Shown here: piece by piece, positions 45,134-54,325 of the stretch
Position numbering within the stretch: position 1 is the first letter of the stretch
Layout: every line of letters starts with the position of its first letter
Assembly: GCF_000423585.1 (NCBI RefSeq)
Contig: NZ_AUIG01000029.1
Span: 1 to 57,655, forward strand
Reading direction: 5' to 3'
Origin: Salinimicrobium xinjiangense DSM 19287
GTDB taxonomy: Bacteria; Bacteroidota; Bacteroidia; Flavobacteriales; Flavobacteriaceae
DNA: 57,655 bases
Translations under genes and position numbers: made by a program
The notes under the pieces: generated by a model
What the model was told of the DNA's origin: nothing
Databases searched by the model: none
Seen by the model: only the letters and a program-made list of their open reading frames with translations

Positions 45134-45427
45134 CTATTTGGTTTCCTTCGCTGGTTCGTTCAGCTTTCGGCTCATTTCCATAGAAATGGATGACCTGTCA
45201 AAAGTGATCTTTCCGGCTCCGGTTTCAATAATTACTGCATTCTGTTTATCACTGAAATCAATTATTTTACCGTGCATTCCGCTTTTGGTTACAATACGAT
45301 CTCCTCTTTTAAGTTCAGAGGCGAATTGCTTTTCCTGCTTCGCACGTTTCATTTGTGGGCGTATCATAAAAAAATACACTACAAGGAACATTAAAATAAT
45401 TGGGGCAAACTGGGCTAATTGATCCAT
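45134..45427 (-). CDS. yajC: Preprotein translocase subunit YajC
   Basis: Small accessory subunit of SecDF-YajC. The 97-residue protein has one membrane helix (about 7-25, FAPIILMFLVVYFFMIRP) followed by QMKRAKQEKQFASELKRGDRIVTKSGMHGKI, the family core. Length is normal. It lies 28 bases after the DUF1573 gene and is followed by a strong terminator. Confidence 0.93.
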   Translation of the reverse strand: MDQLAQFAPIILMFLVVYFFMIRPQMKRAKQEKQFASELKRGDRIVTKSGMHGKIIDFSDKQNAVIIETGAGKITFDRSSISMEMSRKLNEPAKETK

Positions 45428-45454
45428 AGATAATTTTGTTGCTTTTGCTTAGGC

Positions 45455-45907
45455 TTACGACTGTGCCTTAGGCTCTACAAAAGCTTTAATTTTTAATTGT
45501 TCTTTACCGCTCTCTGTATTGGCAGTAATATTAACTGTTTTAGTAACCTGATTTTGACCCGTTCCATTGAACTTTACCAACATCTCTCCAGTTTCTCCCG
45601 GAGCAATTGGATCCTTGGTCCATGTAGGAACAGTACAACCACAAGAGCTGGTCGCATTAGTGATCACCAAAGGAGCTTTCCCTGTGTTTGTAAAAGTGAA
45701 GGTGTGCTCCACGTTCTCATTCTGTTGAATGGTACCAAAGTCGTGCTCGGTCTTGTCAAATGTAATCGCCGGATATACTACATCCTGTGAATCACGCATT
45801 GCTGCTTCTTCAACGTTTTCTGCTTTTACTTTGTTTGATGCGTCTTCCTTACAGGAGGTAAAATTAAACGCAGCAATCAATGCCATTAATAAAATTCCTT
45901 TTTTCAT
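45455..45907 (-). CDS. DUF1573-domain lipoprotein
   Basis: A 150-residue lipoprotein (lipobox NFTSC, Cys19) with a single DUF1573 immunoglobulin-like domain: ITFDKTEHDFGTIQQNENVEHTFTFTNTG, TSSCGCTVPTWTKDPIAPGET. The family is common in Bacteroidota envelopes with unknown role. It is in a run nusB-DUF1573-yajC on the minus strand with gaps of 50 and 28 bases, an arrangement seen in related genomes by memory. Confidence 0.88.
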   Translation of the reverse strand: MKKGILLMALIAAFNFTSCKEDASNKVKAENVEEAAMRDSQDVVYPAITFDKTEHDFGTIQQNENVEHTFTFTNTGKAPLVITNATSSCGCTVPTWTKDPIAPGETGEMLVKFNGTGQNQVTKTVNITANTESGKEQLKIKAFVEPKAQS

Positions 45908-45956
45908 GATTTACAATTTAAATTTAAAGAGGTTAAAATTAAGAAAAATTGGAGGA

Positions 45957-46895
45957 TTACATCAAGCCCCTTCCAATTTTGTTCAGTTTGCCATTATCCT
46001 TGTACTCCTTTGAGAGCTTATCAAGGATACCATTGATAAAAATACTACTTTTAGGTGTACTGTATTCTTTGGCAATTTCTAAATATTCGTTAATAGTGAC
46101 CTTTACAGGTATGGATGTGAACTTAAGGAATTCACAGATGGCCATCTTGATCAAAATCGTATCAAGATCGGCAATACGCTCCTTGTCCCAGTTAGGAGTT
46201 TTCCCCTCCATCTCTGCCGCCAGACTTTCATCATTTAAAAGCGTTTTTCTGAAAAGCTCTACTGCGTAATCCTTGTCATCTGAACTCTTGAACAAGCGGG
46301 TCAAAGCCTGCTGTTTCCCAGATACCGATTTCTGAAGCATTTTTACAATTGCTGTATTTACCAGAGGTAAATCATCAACCCAGGTGATCTTCTTATCCTC
46401 CAGGTAATCATAAAGTTTTTCATTGGGTGCAATGATCTCTCTGAAGATCGCCAGAACAAATTCTTTATCTTCTTTAAAAGTGGAAGTTCGGGTGGCCATA
46501 TAATCTTCAAAAATTTCACTTTTCCTGATCTCCGACCACAATATCTCTACATACTCATTGTCATGACTCCAATTGTTAAGTTTACGGGCTTCCAGTGCAT
46601 TTTGGAGGCTGTCGTTCTCCTTTAGGAGCGCAATCACTTCATTATTAATAAATTTCTTATTGGGGTCAACTTCTTCCATGGAAGGAAGATGTTTTTGCTG
46701 AGATTTTTCCAGGTAATCCTCTGCATGGTCTCTTATCTTCACAAATAGATCCAGCATTAAAAGATACAGGTCGTACATCTCATCCATACTTTTTAGAAGA
46801 AATTTTTCTTCTGTTTTGAGATTGTCGTTTTCACTTTGGGAATACGCATACAAAGACTGCATTACTTTAACCCGGATATGTCTTCTGGTCAACAT
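45957..46895 (-). CDS. nusB: Transcription antitermination protein NusB
   Basis: Binds boxA RNA in rRNA antitermination complexes. The 312-residue protein is much longer than E. coli NusB; the N-terminus (MLTRRHIRVKVMQSLYAYSQSEND) and the C-terminal NusB core (about 165-300, with ELFRKTLLN, AICEFLKFTSIPVKVTINEYLEIAKEYSTPKSSIFINGILDKL) frame a large helical insert. The long form is typical of Bacteroidota. The gene begins 26 bases after the terminator of the upstream dehydrogenase. Confidence 0.93.
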   Translation of the reverse strand: MLTRRHIRVKVMQSLYAYSQSENDNLKTEEKFLLKSMDEMYDLYLLMLDLFVKIRDHAEDYLEKSQQKHLPSMEEVDPNKKFINNEVIALLKENDSLQNALEARKLNNWSHDNEYVEILWSEIRKSEIFEDYMATRTSTFKEDKEFVLAIFREIIAPNEKLYDYLEDKKITWVDDLPLVNTAIVKMLQKSVSGKQQALTRLFKSSDDKDYAVELFRKTLLNDESLAAEMEGKTPNWDKERIADLDTILIKMAICEFLKFTSIPVKVTINEYLEIAKEYSTPKSSIFINGILDKLSKEYKDNGKLNKIGRGLM

Positions 46896-46910
46896 AACTG
46901 TAAAAGAACT

Positions 46911-46945
46911 TTAAAAAATTAGGGCGAAAGGTTTTCCTTTCGCCC
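46911..46945 (-). terminator. Terminator after the leucine-type dehydrogenase
   Basis: GGGCGAAAGG (46922-46931) pairs with CCTTTCGCCC (46936-46945) over TTTT; on the minus strand it runs into AATTTTTTAA. Confidence 0.85.
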
Positions 46946-46980
46946 GGCAAAAATACTATTTAATTAAAAAACCGCTGGGG

Positions 46981-48075
46981 TTATTTCTTATTTTTTCTAT
47001 CGGCTATACGCTGCTGCGCTACTTTAAGTGCAGCTTCATGAGTTGAGATATCATTTGCTTCGGCCGAATTAAGGATCTCCAGAGTGGTATTATAGATATT
47101 CTCCGTCTTTTCCATGATCTCTTTTCTTCCGTAGCCTTCCAATTCGGCGTATACATTGATTATTCCGCCGGCATTGATTAGGAAATCCGGTGCATAGACA
47201 ATCCCTTTTTCCCGAAGTACGATTCCGTGCCTGGTATCATCCGCCAATTGGTTATTAGCAGCTCCTGCGATAATTACGGCGCGAAGACGCTCAATGGTAT
47301 TGTCATTAATAGTTGCTCCAAGGGCACAGGGGGAATAGATATCTACATTGGCAGCATATACATCTCCGGAAAAAATTTCAGCATTATAAATTTCTTTTAC
47401 CTGCTGAAGTTTTGCTTCATTGATGTCACTAATGAAAATTTTTGCACCTTCTTTAGCCAGATAAGCGACAAGAGATTCTCCCACATGGCCAATTCCCTCT
47501 ACAAGTACAGATCTTCCCTGCAGGTCATCATTCCCAAACCTGAATTTTGCCGCGGCTTTCATTCCCATATAAACTCCATAAGCAGTTACAGGAGAAGGAT
47601 TTCCGGCGCCACCTTTATCTTCAGAAATACCTGTTACGTAAGGTGTCACCTCGCGTACGGTATCCATATCGGCTGTTTCCATTCCCACATCTTCGGCAGT
47701 AATATATTTTCCGCTTAACGAGTGAACAAATTCACCAAACTTTCGCATCAGTTCCGGCGTTTTCTGAGTTTTGGCATCCCCAATGATCACCGCTTTACCT
47801 CCTCCTAGATTGAGACCGGTAACGGCACTTTTAAAGGTCATCCCACGGGATAGACGCAATACATCATTCAAGGCATCCCATTCAGAATTGTAATTCCACA
47901 TCCTGGTACCACCCAGTGCCGGACCTAAAACTGTGTTATGGATTCCAATAATTGCCTTTAAACCTGTATCTTTGTCGTTGCAAAAAACCACTTGCTCATG
48001 GTCATCAAAAGAAAGCTGCCCAAAGACCGGAGCGGCTTTTTTAAGTTCATTTGCCTTTAGAACATCCACTGTCAT
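46981..48075 (-). CDS. Leucine-type amino acid dehydrogenase
   Basis: A 364-residue NAD-dependent dehydrogenase of the Glu/Leu/Phe/Val family. The catalytic region is ALGGTRMWNYNSEWDALNDV, LSRGMTFKSAVTGLNLGGGKAVI (with the catalytic Lys), and the Rossmann part SVLVEGIGHVGESLVAYLAKEG. The Leu-dehydrogenase type is most likely, which feeds branched-chain amino acid use with the HMG-CoA lyase elsewhere in the window. Upstream TATTTTTG lies at 48120-48127 on the minus strand. The ABC exporter gene diverges from it. Confidence 0.9.
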   Translation of the reverse strand: MTVDVLKANELKKAAPVFGQLSFDDHEQVVFCNDKDTGLKAIIGIHNTVLGPALGGTRMWNYNSEWDALNDVLRLSRGMTFKSAVTGLNLGGGKAVIIGDAKTQKTPELMRKFGEFVHSLSGKYITAEDVGMETADMDTVREVTPYVTGISEDKGGAGNPSPVTAYGVYMGMKAAAKFRFGNDDLQGRSVLVEGIGHVGESLVAYLAKEGAKIFISDINEAKLQQVKEIYNAEIFSGDVYAANVDIYSPCALGATINDNTIERLRAVIIAGAANNQLADDTRHGIVLREKGIVYAPDFLINAGGIINVYAELEGYGRKEIMEKTENIYNTTLEILNSAEANDISTHEAALKVAQQRIADRKNKK

Positions 48076-48202
48076 AGATTTTGAGATTTGTAGATTTCGT
48101 TAATCGAAATTTTATGAGGCAAAAATAGATAATATTTCATTTTCAAAACACTTTGCTGCAGCAAAATTGTCAAATTAGGAATTCTGCAGCTGTAAAATTT
48201 GC

Positions 48203-49960
48203 ATGAAGGAATTAAAGCATTTAAATAAGTACTTCCTAAAATATAAATGGCATCTAACTGGCGGTGTCATTATTACCATCATTGCAAGAATCTTTGCAAT
48301 CCTCACTCCGCGTTTTATCGGAGAGTCCACAAGTGCCATTGAAAAATGGATCAATGGCGAGATCACTTCAGAAGCTGCCCTGCGATCTGAATTAATGAAC
48401 AATATTTTACTCATTTTAGGAGCTACTCTGCTTGCCGGACTCTTTACATTTCTCATGCGACAAGCCATCATAGTAGTTTCCAGGCATATTGAATACGATC
48501 TTAAAAATGAGGTCTATCAAAAATATCAGGATCTCTCTCTGAATTTTTACAAAAAGAACCGTACCGGGGATCTCATGAACCGGATTAGTGAAGATGTGTC
48601 GAAAGTTCGTATGTACGCCGGTCCCGCTTTTATGTACAGTGTCCAAACCGGAATTCTTTTCATAGTGGTTATCCCGTACATGTTTTTGCAGGCTCCGGAA
48701 CTAACCCTCTATGCTATTGCTCCACTTCCCATCCTCTCTTTTGCTATCTATAAATTAAGTGTGGCAATTAATAAAAGGAGTACGATCGTTCAGCAATATT
48801 TATCAAAACTCAATACCTTCACACAGGAAACATTTAGTGGGATCTCAGTCATAAAATCATATAGCCTGGAGCCTCAAACCAACACAGGTTTTGTGCAGCT
48901 CTCTAACGAAAGCAAGGATAAGAATATTGACCTTGTGAAAGTTCAGGCTTTCTTTTTCCCTTTAATGATCCTCTTGATCGGGGCCAGTAATATCCTGGTG
49001 ATCTATATAGGCGGAAGAAAATTTATCACAGGGGAAATTGATAACCTGGGAGTAATTGTTGAATTTTTATTATACGTGAATATGCTGACCTGGCCTGTGG
49101 CTACGGTAGGTTGGGTTACCTCAATAGTCCAACAGGCTGAAGCTTCCCAAAAACGTATTAACGAATTCCTTAAAGAGGTACCTCAAATTCAAAATCCCAC
49201 TACCCAAAAGGAAGATGTACAGGGTTCCATTGCTTTTAAAAATGTAAGCTTTACTTATGAAGACACTCACATTACTGCTCTTAAAAACGTTTCTTTTGAA
49301 GTGGAAAGCGGGGAAACCCTGGCAATAATAGGGAAAACAGGTTCCGGAAAATCCACGATCCTTGAACTAATAGGAAGACTATACGATGTAACGCAGGGGG
49401 AGATTACGATTGACGGTAAGAACATTCAAAAAATGAATCTCAAGGAGGTACGGGAAAGCATTGGTTATGTGCCACAGGATGCCTTCCTGTTTAGTGATTC
49501 TATTAGAAACAATATTAAATTCGGTAAAGCTGATGCTACAGATGAGGAGATCATCACAGCCGCTAAAAATGCTGCAGTTCATCGAAATATTCAAGGCTTC
49601 AGCAAAGGATACGATACAGTACTGGGAGAGCGGGGAATCACTCTTTCGGGGGGGCAAAAACAGCGCGTGTCAATAGCTCGGGCCATAGTCCACGACCCAA
49701 AGATCCTGCTTTTTGATGATTCTCTTTCCGCAGTAGACACAGAAACCGAAGAAGAAATTTTAAATAACCTCTTCAGGATCAGCAAAAATAAGACTACAAT
49801 TCTTGTTAGCCACAGGATCTCATCAGTAAAAAATGCCGATAAAATCATCATTCTGGAAGATGGAAAGATCGTTCAACGCGGTACTCACCAGCAACTTCTT
49901 GGAACAGAGGGCTATTACAAAGAGCTGTACCTAAAACAGCTAAGTGAAAAAGAAATGTAA
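48203..49960 (+). CDS. ABC transporter, MsbA-like exporter
   Basis: A 585-residue half-transporter with six membrane helices (about 20-315) and one ATPase domain. Motifs are Walker A GKTGSGKST (near 392), Q-loop YVPQDAFLFSDSI, signature LSGGQKQRVSIARAI, Walker B ILLFDDSLSAVD and SHRISS. It would dimerise to flip lipids, LPS precursors or drugs; substrate unknown. It diverges from the dehydrogenase gene and precedes a short PUR-domain gene by 75 bases. Confidence 0.9.
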   Translation: MKELKHLNKYFLKYKWHLTGGVIITIIARIFAILTPRFIGESTSAIEKWINGEITSEAALRSELMNNILLILGATLLAGLFTFLMRQAIIVVSRHIEYDLKNEVYQKYQDLSLNFYKKNRTGDLMNRISEDVSKVRMYAGPAFMYSVQTGILFIVVIPYMFLQAPELTLYAIAPLPILSFAIYKLSVAINKRSTIVQQYLSKLNTFTQETFSGISVIKSYSLEPQTNTGFVQLSNESKDKNIDLVKVQAFFFPLMILLIGASNILVIYIGGRKFITGEIDNLGVIVEFLLYVNMLTWPVATVGWVTSIVQQAEASQKRINEFLKEVPQIQNPTTQKEDVQGSIAFKNVSFTYEDTHITALKNVSFEVESGETLAIIGKTGSGKSTILELIGRLYDVTQGEITIDGKNIQKMNLKEVRESIGYVPQDAFLFSDSIRNNIKFGKADATDEEIITAAKNAAVHRNIQGFSKGYDTVLGERGITLSGGQKQRVSIARAIVHDPKILLFDDSLSAVDTETEEEILNNLFRISKNKTTILVSHRISSVKNADKIIILEDGKIVQRGTHQQLLGTEGYYKELYLKQLSEKEM

Positions 49961-50035
49961 AAATTTGTTGTAGAATGTTAATTTTTTTTAGAATTTTGAA
50001 CCTATGATTTACAAACCGTAAAAGATAAATTGATT

Positions 50036-50425
50036 ATGAGCGACAATGGAACGATTGAAAAAGAAGAGATTTTTTCCAAGGTCTTGAGAGCCGGTAGACG
50101 CACCTATTTCTTTGATGTAAGGGCGACTAAGGCAAACGATTACTACCTGACGATTACCGAGAGTAAAAAATTCACAAATGAAGACGGGTCCTTCCACTAC
50201 AAGAAGCACAAGATCTACCTTTATAAAGAAGATTTTGCCGGTTTTAATGAAATTCTCCAGGAAATGACAGATTATATTCTCGATGAAAAAGGAGAAGAAG
50301 TGATCAGCGAACGTCATCAAAAGAATTTCAAGAAGGAATATGAGGAAGATGAGAAGCCGAAAGCTGAAGCTACTGCTACCCCGTCTGCCGCTGCCTTTAC
50401 AGACATTAGTTTTGACGACATATAA
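50036..50425 (+). CDS. PUR-domain (DUF3276) nucleic acid-binding protein
   Basis: A 129-residue protein whose core (about 8-90: EIFSKVLRAGRRTYFFDVRATKANDYYLTITESKKF...KHKIYLYKEDFAGF) matches the PUR-alpha-like domain, which binds single-stranded DNA or RNA. An acidic tail (KKEYEEDEKPKAEATATP) follows. I use the ATG at 50036 (MSDNGTIEKEE); the frame opens at a TTG six bases earlier, less likely. It is followed by a strong terminator. Bacteroidota have one to several such proteins; role unknown. Confidence 0.87.
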   Translation: MSDNGTIEKEEIFSKVLRAGRRTYFFDVRATKANDYYLTITESKKFTNEDGSFHYKKHKIYLYKEDFAGFNEILQEMTDYILDEKGEEVISERHQKNFKKEYEEDEKPKAEATATPSAAAFTDISFDDI

Positions 50426-50447
50426 ATAAAAAATTACATGACCTATA

Positions 50448-50482
50448 AAACCGTCCCGATCAATCGGGGCGGTTTTTTTATA
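50448..50482 (+). terminator. Terminator after PUR-domain gene
   Basis: AAACCGTCCCGAT (50448-50460) pairs with ATCGGGGCGGTTT (50463-50475, one GU pair) and continues into TTTT. Confidence 0.85.
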
Positions 50483-50505
50483 TTAGGGCTCCAAAAATTC
50501 CATTT

Positions 50506-52791
50506 ATGAAATTTATTATATTTACACTTGCCTTTCTGTTCAGCTCACAAATTTTTGCTCAGGAAGAGCTTAGCCTTTCCTACTATCTTCCGCAAGACGT
50601 TAAATACAACGAGGAGATACCAAAACCCCAGGATATTCTTGGATATATTCCCGGAGAGTGGCATGCAAGTCACGACCAGATCCTCAATTATATGAGAGCT
50701 TTAGCCGAAGCCTCTCCAAGGATCACAATGGAAAACCGGGGGAGCACCTATGAAGGAAGGCCACTGGTGCTATTGACCATTACTTCGGAAGCAAATCACC
50801 AAAATCTTGAGGAGATCCGGAAGCAACATGTAGCTCTTACCGAAGCAGGATCTGAAAAACTTAATACAACCGAAATGCCCCTGGTCGTAAATCAGGGATT
50901 TTCCATTCACGGAAACGAAGCCAGCGGAGCGAACGCTGCAATTTTAGCCGCTTACTACCTCGCAGCCGCCGAAGGTGAAAAAATAAATAAGCTGTTGGAA
51001 AACACTGTTATTCTTTTTGATCCGGTTTTTAATCCTGACGGACTTCAGCGATTCGCCTACTGGGCCAATACCAACAAGAGCAAAAATATCAATCCCGATC
51101 CCCAGGACAGGGAGTACAGTGAAGTATGGCCAGGCGGGCGTACTAACCACTACTGGTTTGATATGAACAGGGACTGGCTTCCGGTGCAATTACCGGAAAG
51201 TCGTGCAAGAATAGAAACTTTTCACAAGTGGTATCCAAATATCCTGACAGATCACCATGAAATGGGCTCCAATGCATCATTTTTCTTTCAGCCGGGAATA
51301 CCATCCCGCACCCATCCCCTCACCCCGTCTTTAAATCAGGAATTAACAAGGGAAATAGGAACTTATCATGCTTCTGCTCTTGATGGGATAGGATCCTTGT
51401 ATTACAGTGAAGAAAACTACGATGACTTTTACTACGGAAAAGGTTCTACTTTCCCTGACATTCAGGGAAGCATCGGAATTCTGTTTGAACAGGGAAGCTC
51501 CCGCGGTCATGCGCAGGAAACCGATAATGGAATTCTTACCTTCCCTTTTACCATTAGAAATCAATTTACTGCAGCTCTCTCCACGCTTGAAGCCGGAAAG
51601 CAAATGCGGGTAAAGCTCCTGGATTACCAGCGAAACTTCTTCAATAATGCCCGTAAAGAAGCCGGGAAGAATGCCTATGTCTTCGGAAATTCAAAAGATC
51701 CTGTTACAGCCTATAAGCTGGCAGAGATCCTCAACCGCCACCAGGTGGAACTCCATGAGGTGAATGAGGAATTTACATCTAACGGAAAAACCTTTAAACC
51801 CGGAAGCAGTTATCTGATTCCGAAAAATCAGAGACAGCAGCGTCTTCTGGAAGCGATGTTTGAACGCAGAACGCAATTCCAGGACAGCTTGTTCTATGAT
51901 ATTTCTGCATGGTCATTCCCGCTGGCTTTCAATCTCGATTACAGTGATAATGCAGCGATGAAGAATGCAGGCAAGGCTATAGACAGTCTTATTAAACCAT
52001 CTGCTCCTGCCCCTGTGCGCAGTGAATACGCATATGTTATGGAATGGCATTCCTATGAAGCTCCAAAAGCCCTCAATAAGATCCTGAACAAAGATCTTCG
52101 AGCAAAAGTTGCCATGCAGCAGTTTTCCATTGGAAACAGGAAATACGACTATGGAACCATTATGATCCCGGCGCAAAACCAGGAAATGAACTCCGAAGAG
52201 ATCTATGACTTCTTAAAGAACATAGCAGAAGATTCGGGCGTAGAAATTTCGGCAGCCGATACCGGCCTTACCGGCGGAGTCAACCTGGGAAGTAACCAGT
52301 TTCGCGCCCTGGAGCCGCAAAAAGTCGCACTTTTAGTCGGCAGCGGAATCACGCCTTATGACGCCGGAGAGATATGGCATCTGTTCGATCAGCAGTACGA
52401 CATGAAGATCACAAAGCTCGATCTTTCCAGCTTTTCACGAGCTGATCTCAGCAGATACACGGATATTATTTTACCCAACCAATGGGGAGGAGGATTAGGA
52501 AAAGATGAAGCTAAAAAACTGAAGGAATGGGTTCGCAACGGCGGTACATTGATCGGTTACAAAAATGCTGCTAACTGGTTTGATAAAAATGAATTTATGG
52601 ATCTGGAATTCAAGGAAAATGAAGTGCAGGCGAAAAATGTCACTTTTGAGCAGCGACGTGATTTCAGAGGAGCACAAGGAATTGGAGGCGCCATTTTTGA
52701 AGCAAAACAGGACCGCTCCCACCCTATTAACTTTGGATATAAAGATGATAAAGTCTCTCTTTTTAGAGATCACCATCTTTGTAGAAGCTGA
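50506..52791 (+). CDS. M14-family zinc carboxypeptidase, 5' part of a frameshifted gene
   Basis: Secreted zinc peptidase with a signal peptide (about 1-19, LFSSQIFAQ). The M14 fold is clear: MENRGSTYEGRPLVLLTI, then zinc ligand motifs SIHGNEASG (HxxE) and TDHHEMGSN (second His), RDWLPVQLPESRA with the catalytic-type Arg, and LFEQGSSRGHAQE. A second part (about 490-740) is the accessory region typical of this large Bacteroidota type. The frame ends early at 52789-52791 (VSLFRDHHLCRS*), and the expected C-terminus is found at +1 frame just after, so the gene is interrupted. Confidence 0.85.
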   Translation: MKFIIFTLAFLFSSQIFAQEELSLSYYLPQDVKYNEEIPKPQDILGYIPGEWHASHDQILNYMRALAEASPRITMENRGSTYEGRPLVLLTITSEANHQNLEEIRKQHVALTEAGSEKLNTTEMPLVVNQGFSIHGNEASGANAAILAAYYLAAAEGEKINKLLENTVILFDPVFNPDGLQRFAYWANTNKSKNINPDPQDREYSEVWPGGRTNHYWFDMNRDWLPVQLPESRARIETFHKWYPNILTDHHEMGSNASFFFQPGIPSRTHPLTPSLNQELTREIGTYHASALDGIGSLYYSEENYDDFYYGKGSTFPDIQGSIGILFEQGSSRGHAQETDNGILTFPFTIRNQFTAALSTLEAGKQMRVKLLDYQRNFFNNARKEAGKNAYVFGNSKDPVTAYKLAEILNRHQVELHEVNEEFTSNGKTFKPGSSYLIPKNQRQQRLLEAMFERRTQFQDSLFYDISAWSFPLAFNLDYSDNAAMKNAGKAIDSLIKPSAPAPVRSEYAYVMEWHSYEAPKALNKILNKDLRAKVAMQQFSIGNRKYDYGTIMIPAQNQEMNSEEIYDFLKNIAEDSGVEISAADTGLTGGVNLGSNQFRALEPQKVALLVGSGITPYDAGEIWHLFDQQYDMKITKLDLSSFSRADLSRYTDIILPNQWGGGLGKDEAKKLKEWVRNGGTLIGYKNAANWFDKNEFMDLEFKENEVQAKNVTFEQRRDFRGAQGIGGAIFEAKQDRSHPINFGYKDDKVSLFRDHHLCRS

Positions 52792-53017
52792 TTCTGTCAG
52801 CTACAAGAATCCAATTAAATATACAGCTCAGCCTTTGCAGGCAGGATACATAAGTAAGCCTAATCTGGAATTACTGGGCAACACCGTTCCCTTCAAACAC
52901 AACAGCATGGGTAGAGGAAATGTCATCCTGTTTACAGACAATACTAACTTCAGAGCCTTCTGGTATGGAACTAACAAGCTGTTGATGAATGCAGTGTTTT
53001 TTGGGGAGGAAATGTAG
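52768..53017 (+). pseudogene. 3' part of the M14 carboxypeptidase in a shifted frame
   Basis: After a frame change near 52770-52780 the sequence continues in-register: TIFVEADSVSYKNPIKYT, then GYISKPNLELLGNTVPFKHNS, MGRGNVILFTDNTNFRAFWYG, ending NAVFFGEEM. That is the normal C-terminal domain of this M14 group. Joining the two parts gives about 837 residues. The simplest repair is two missing bases in GATCAC(AC)CATC, which restores FRDHTIFVE. It may be a real inactivating mutation or a sequencing error. Confidence 0.8.
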
Positions 53018-53028
53018 GTTAAGAAGAG

Positions 53029-53058
53029 ACTAGAAGCTAGAGTCTAGAATCTAGACTG
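53029..53058. repeat. CTAGA/TCTAG word repeat
   Basis: Words AGACTAGAAGCTAGAGTCTAGA and ATCTAGACTG form a short, partly palindromic tandem run directly before the next terminator. Confidence 0.8.
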
Positions 53059-53065
53059 ATAATAT

Positions 53066-53110
53066 TAATAGAGCTTCCAAAAATGTTATTTTTGGAAGCT
53101 CTATTATTTT
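53066..53110. terminator. Terminator with shared palindromic core after M14 gene
   Basis: A 20-base-pair stem (53066-53085 with 53087-53106) around one central base, core CCAAAAATGTTATTTTTGG and arms AGAGCTT/AAGCTCT, then T-rich DNA. Same core type as at 15.2 and 27.2 kb. Confidence 0.8.
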
Positions 53111-53239
53111 GAGTGATTTACCCCCAACCCCCTGAAGGGGGCTGCAATTATCCCATAACTCTCCGGCTAAAGCCGGAGGCAATTCATTTATTTCTTCAAA
53201 TCCATTTCTCAATACTCAATTCTCTGTACTCTATACTCT

Positions 53240-53884
53240 TTAACAGCAATCACTACTACAGCTCAAACTCTTCAACTTAGCATTTTCAAAGGCTTCTTTT
53301 CCTTCTTTCCAAGCATACCAGGCGATCCCGAGACTACCGAGCGCATCCACATAAGGAATTTGCCAGAGCTCATATAGAAGACTGGAAGCAAGGAGAATAA
53401 AAGAAAGATAGAAACAGGTTTTGGTGCATTTAGCGTCAGAAATGATAGGCTCACTCTCCAGTTGTTCTCCTACCTTTATTTTCTCCCGGTATAAAAAGTA
53501 CATGGTAAGTATGGACAGGCCGGCAATGATAATTCCGGCGAGTGTGGTTTCGGGTTCAGAACGATTGATCATCGCAAGCACAGCTCCTACAACTAGTCCG
53601 GCAGCGAGAATGTATAAAGCGGTCCCGGTCACTTTTAGCGCCGTCACCTCAAAGCCATCGCGTTCCACAACAGGATGTCTTTTCATCCTGTAGATCATAT
53701 GAGCGATTCCCACACCGGATAATACCTCCACGAAACTGTCGAGGCCAAATCCGAACAGCGCTAGTGTCTCGTCACTGGCTCCAAAGAAGGTGGAAACAAT
53801 ACCCTCTATTAGATTGTAGCCGATGGTGATAAAGCTAAGGATCAGCGCGTAGTGGAGTCTTTTTTTATATTTTTCGTTTCCCAT
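53240..53884 (-). CDS. Cation transporter (CDF-like)
   Basis: A 214-residue membrane protein with about six helices, resembling the cation diffusion facilitator group. GFGLDSFVEVLSGVG in helix 2 gives the Asp/His-type metal site (D..E), and VDALGSLGIAWYAWKEG in helix 5 gives the second. The C-terminus ends in a Cys cluster (CSSDCC), which may bind metal. Unlike most CDF proteins the large C-terminal cytoplasmic domain is missing. It may export zinc, iron or cobalt; neighbours are a TonB receptor and a Cys-rich small protein, supporting a metal role. Confidence 0.8.
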   Translation of the reverse strand: MGNEKYKKRLHYALILSFITIGYNLIEGIVSTFFGASDETLALFGFGLDSFVEVLSGVGIAHMIYRMKRHPVVERDGFEVTALKVTGTALYILAAGLVVGAVLAMINRSEPETTLAGIIIAGLSILTMYFLYREKIKVGEQLESEPIISDAKCTKTCFYLSFILLASSLLYELWQIPYVDALGSLGIAWYAWKEGKEAFENAKLKSLSCSSDCC

Positions 53885-54067
53885 AATTGTAAAGTTAGAA
53901 GGACGATTTTAGAAGTACGAATAATTTATAGTTAATCTTGAGTTTTGCACCTGAATTTATTATCCCTCTCCTTTAAAGAGAATAAAAAGACATTTGTGCT
54001 AAAGCCCGGACTTTAGCACACATTATATCCTCCGGCTGAAGCCGGAGGCAATTCATATTTGTTAATG

Positions 54068-54107
54068 CCCACCCCGCCTTACAGGCACCCCTCCGGAGGA
54101 GGGGACT
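54068..54107 (+). repeat. REP-like element, plus orientation
   Basis: CCCACCCCGCCTTACAGGCA then CCCCTCC-GGAGGAGGGGACT. It contains a strong CCCCTCC/GGAGGGG hairpin and matches the reverse complement of 54268-54306 apart from a few substitutions. Confidence 0.75.
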
Positions 54108-54267
54108 GATTGAACAATGTTTAGTAGAAAAAACTAAACCCAGGGATAGAAGATGCTGAGGATTTTTATAATGAATAGTGTTAAATCTTACTGAGCATCA
54201 AACTTCCATTTCAAAAAATATTATTTTAAAAGAATGGCCGGTAATAGACCCAAAACATCATTTGAAA

Positions 54268-54306
54268 AGTCCCCTCCCTCGGAGGGGTGGCCGCAGGATG
54301 GGGTGG
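54268..54306 (-). repeat. REP-like element, minus orientation
   Basis: Read on the minus strand it is CCCACCCCATCCTGCGGCCA then CCCCTCC-GAGGGAGGGGACT, the inverted partner of 54068-54107 about 160 bases away. This facing pair is a BIME-like arrangement. Confidence 0.75.
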
Positions 54307-54325
54307 GACCTGAAACCTTCAACAA

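Larger units (their letters stand above)
53885..54325. other. Intergenic region with inverted REP-like elements
   Basis: No gene is supported. AAAGTTAGAAGGACGA and TTAGAAGTACGAATA words lie near 53890-53925. CTCCGGCTGAAGCCGGAGGCAA (two arms around 54031-54051) repeats at 53161-53182. A pair of REP-like elements lies in inverted orientation at 54068-54107 and 54268-54306: CCCACCCC...CCCCTCC...GGAGGGGACT against its reverse complement. Confidence 0.7.
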
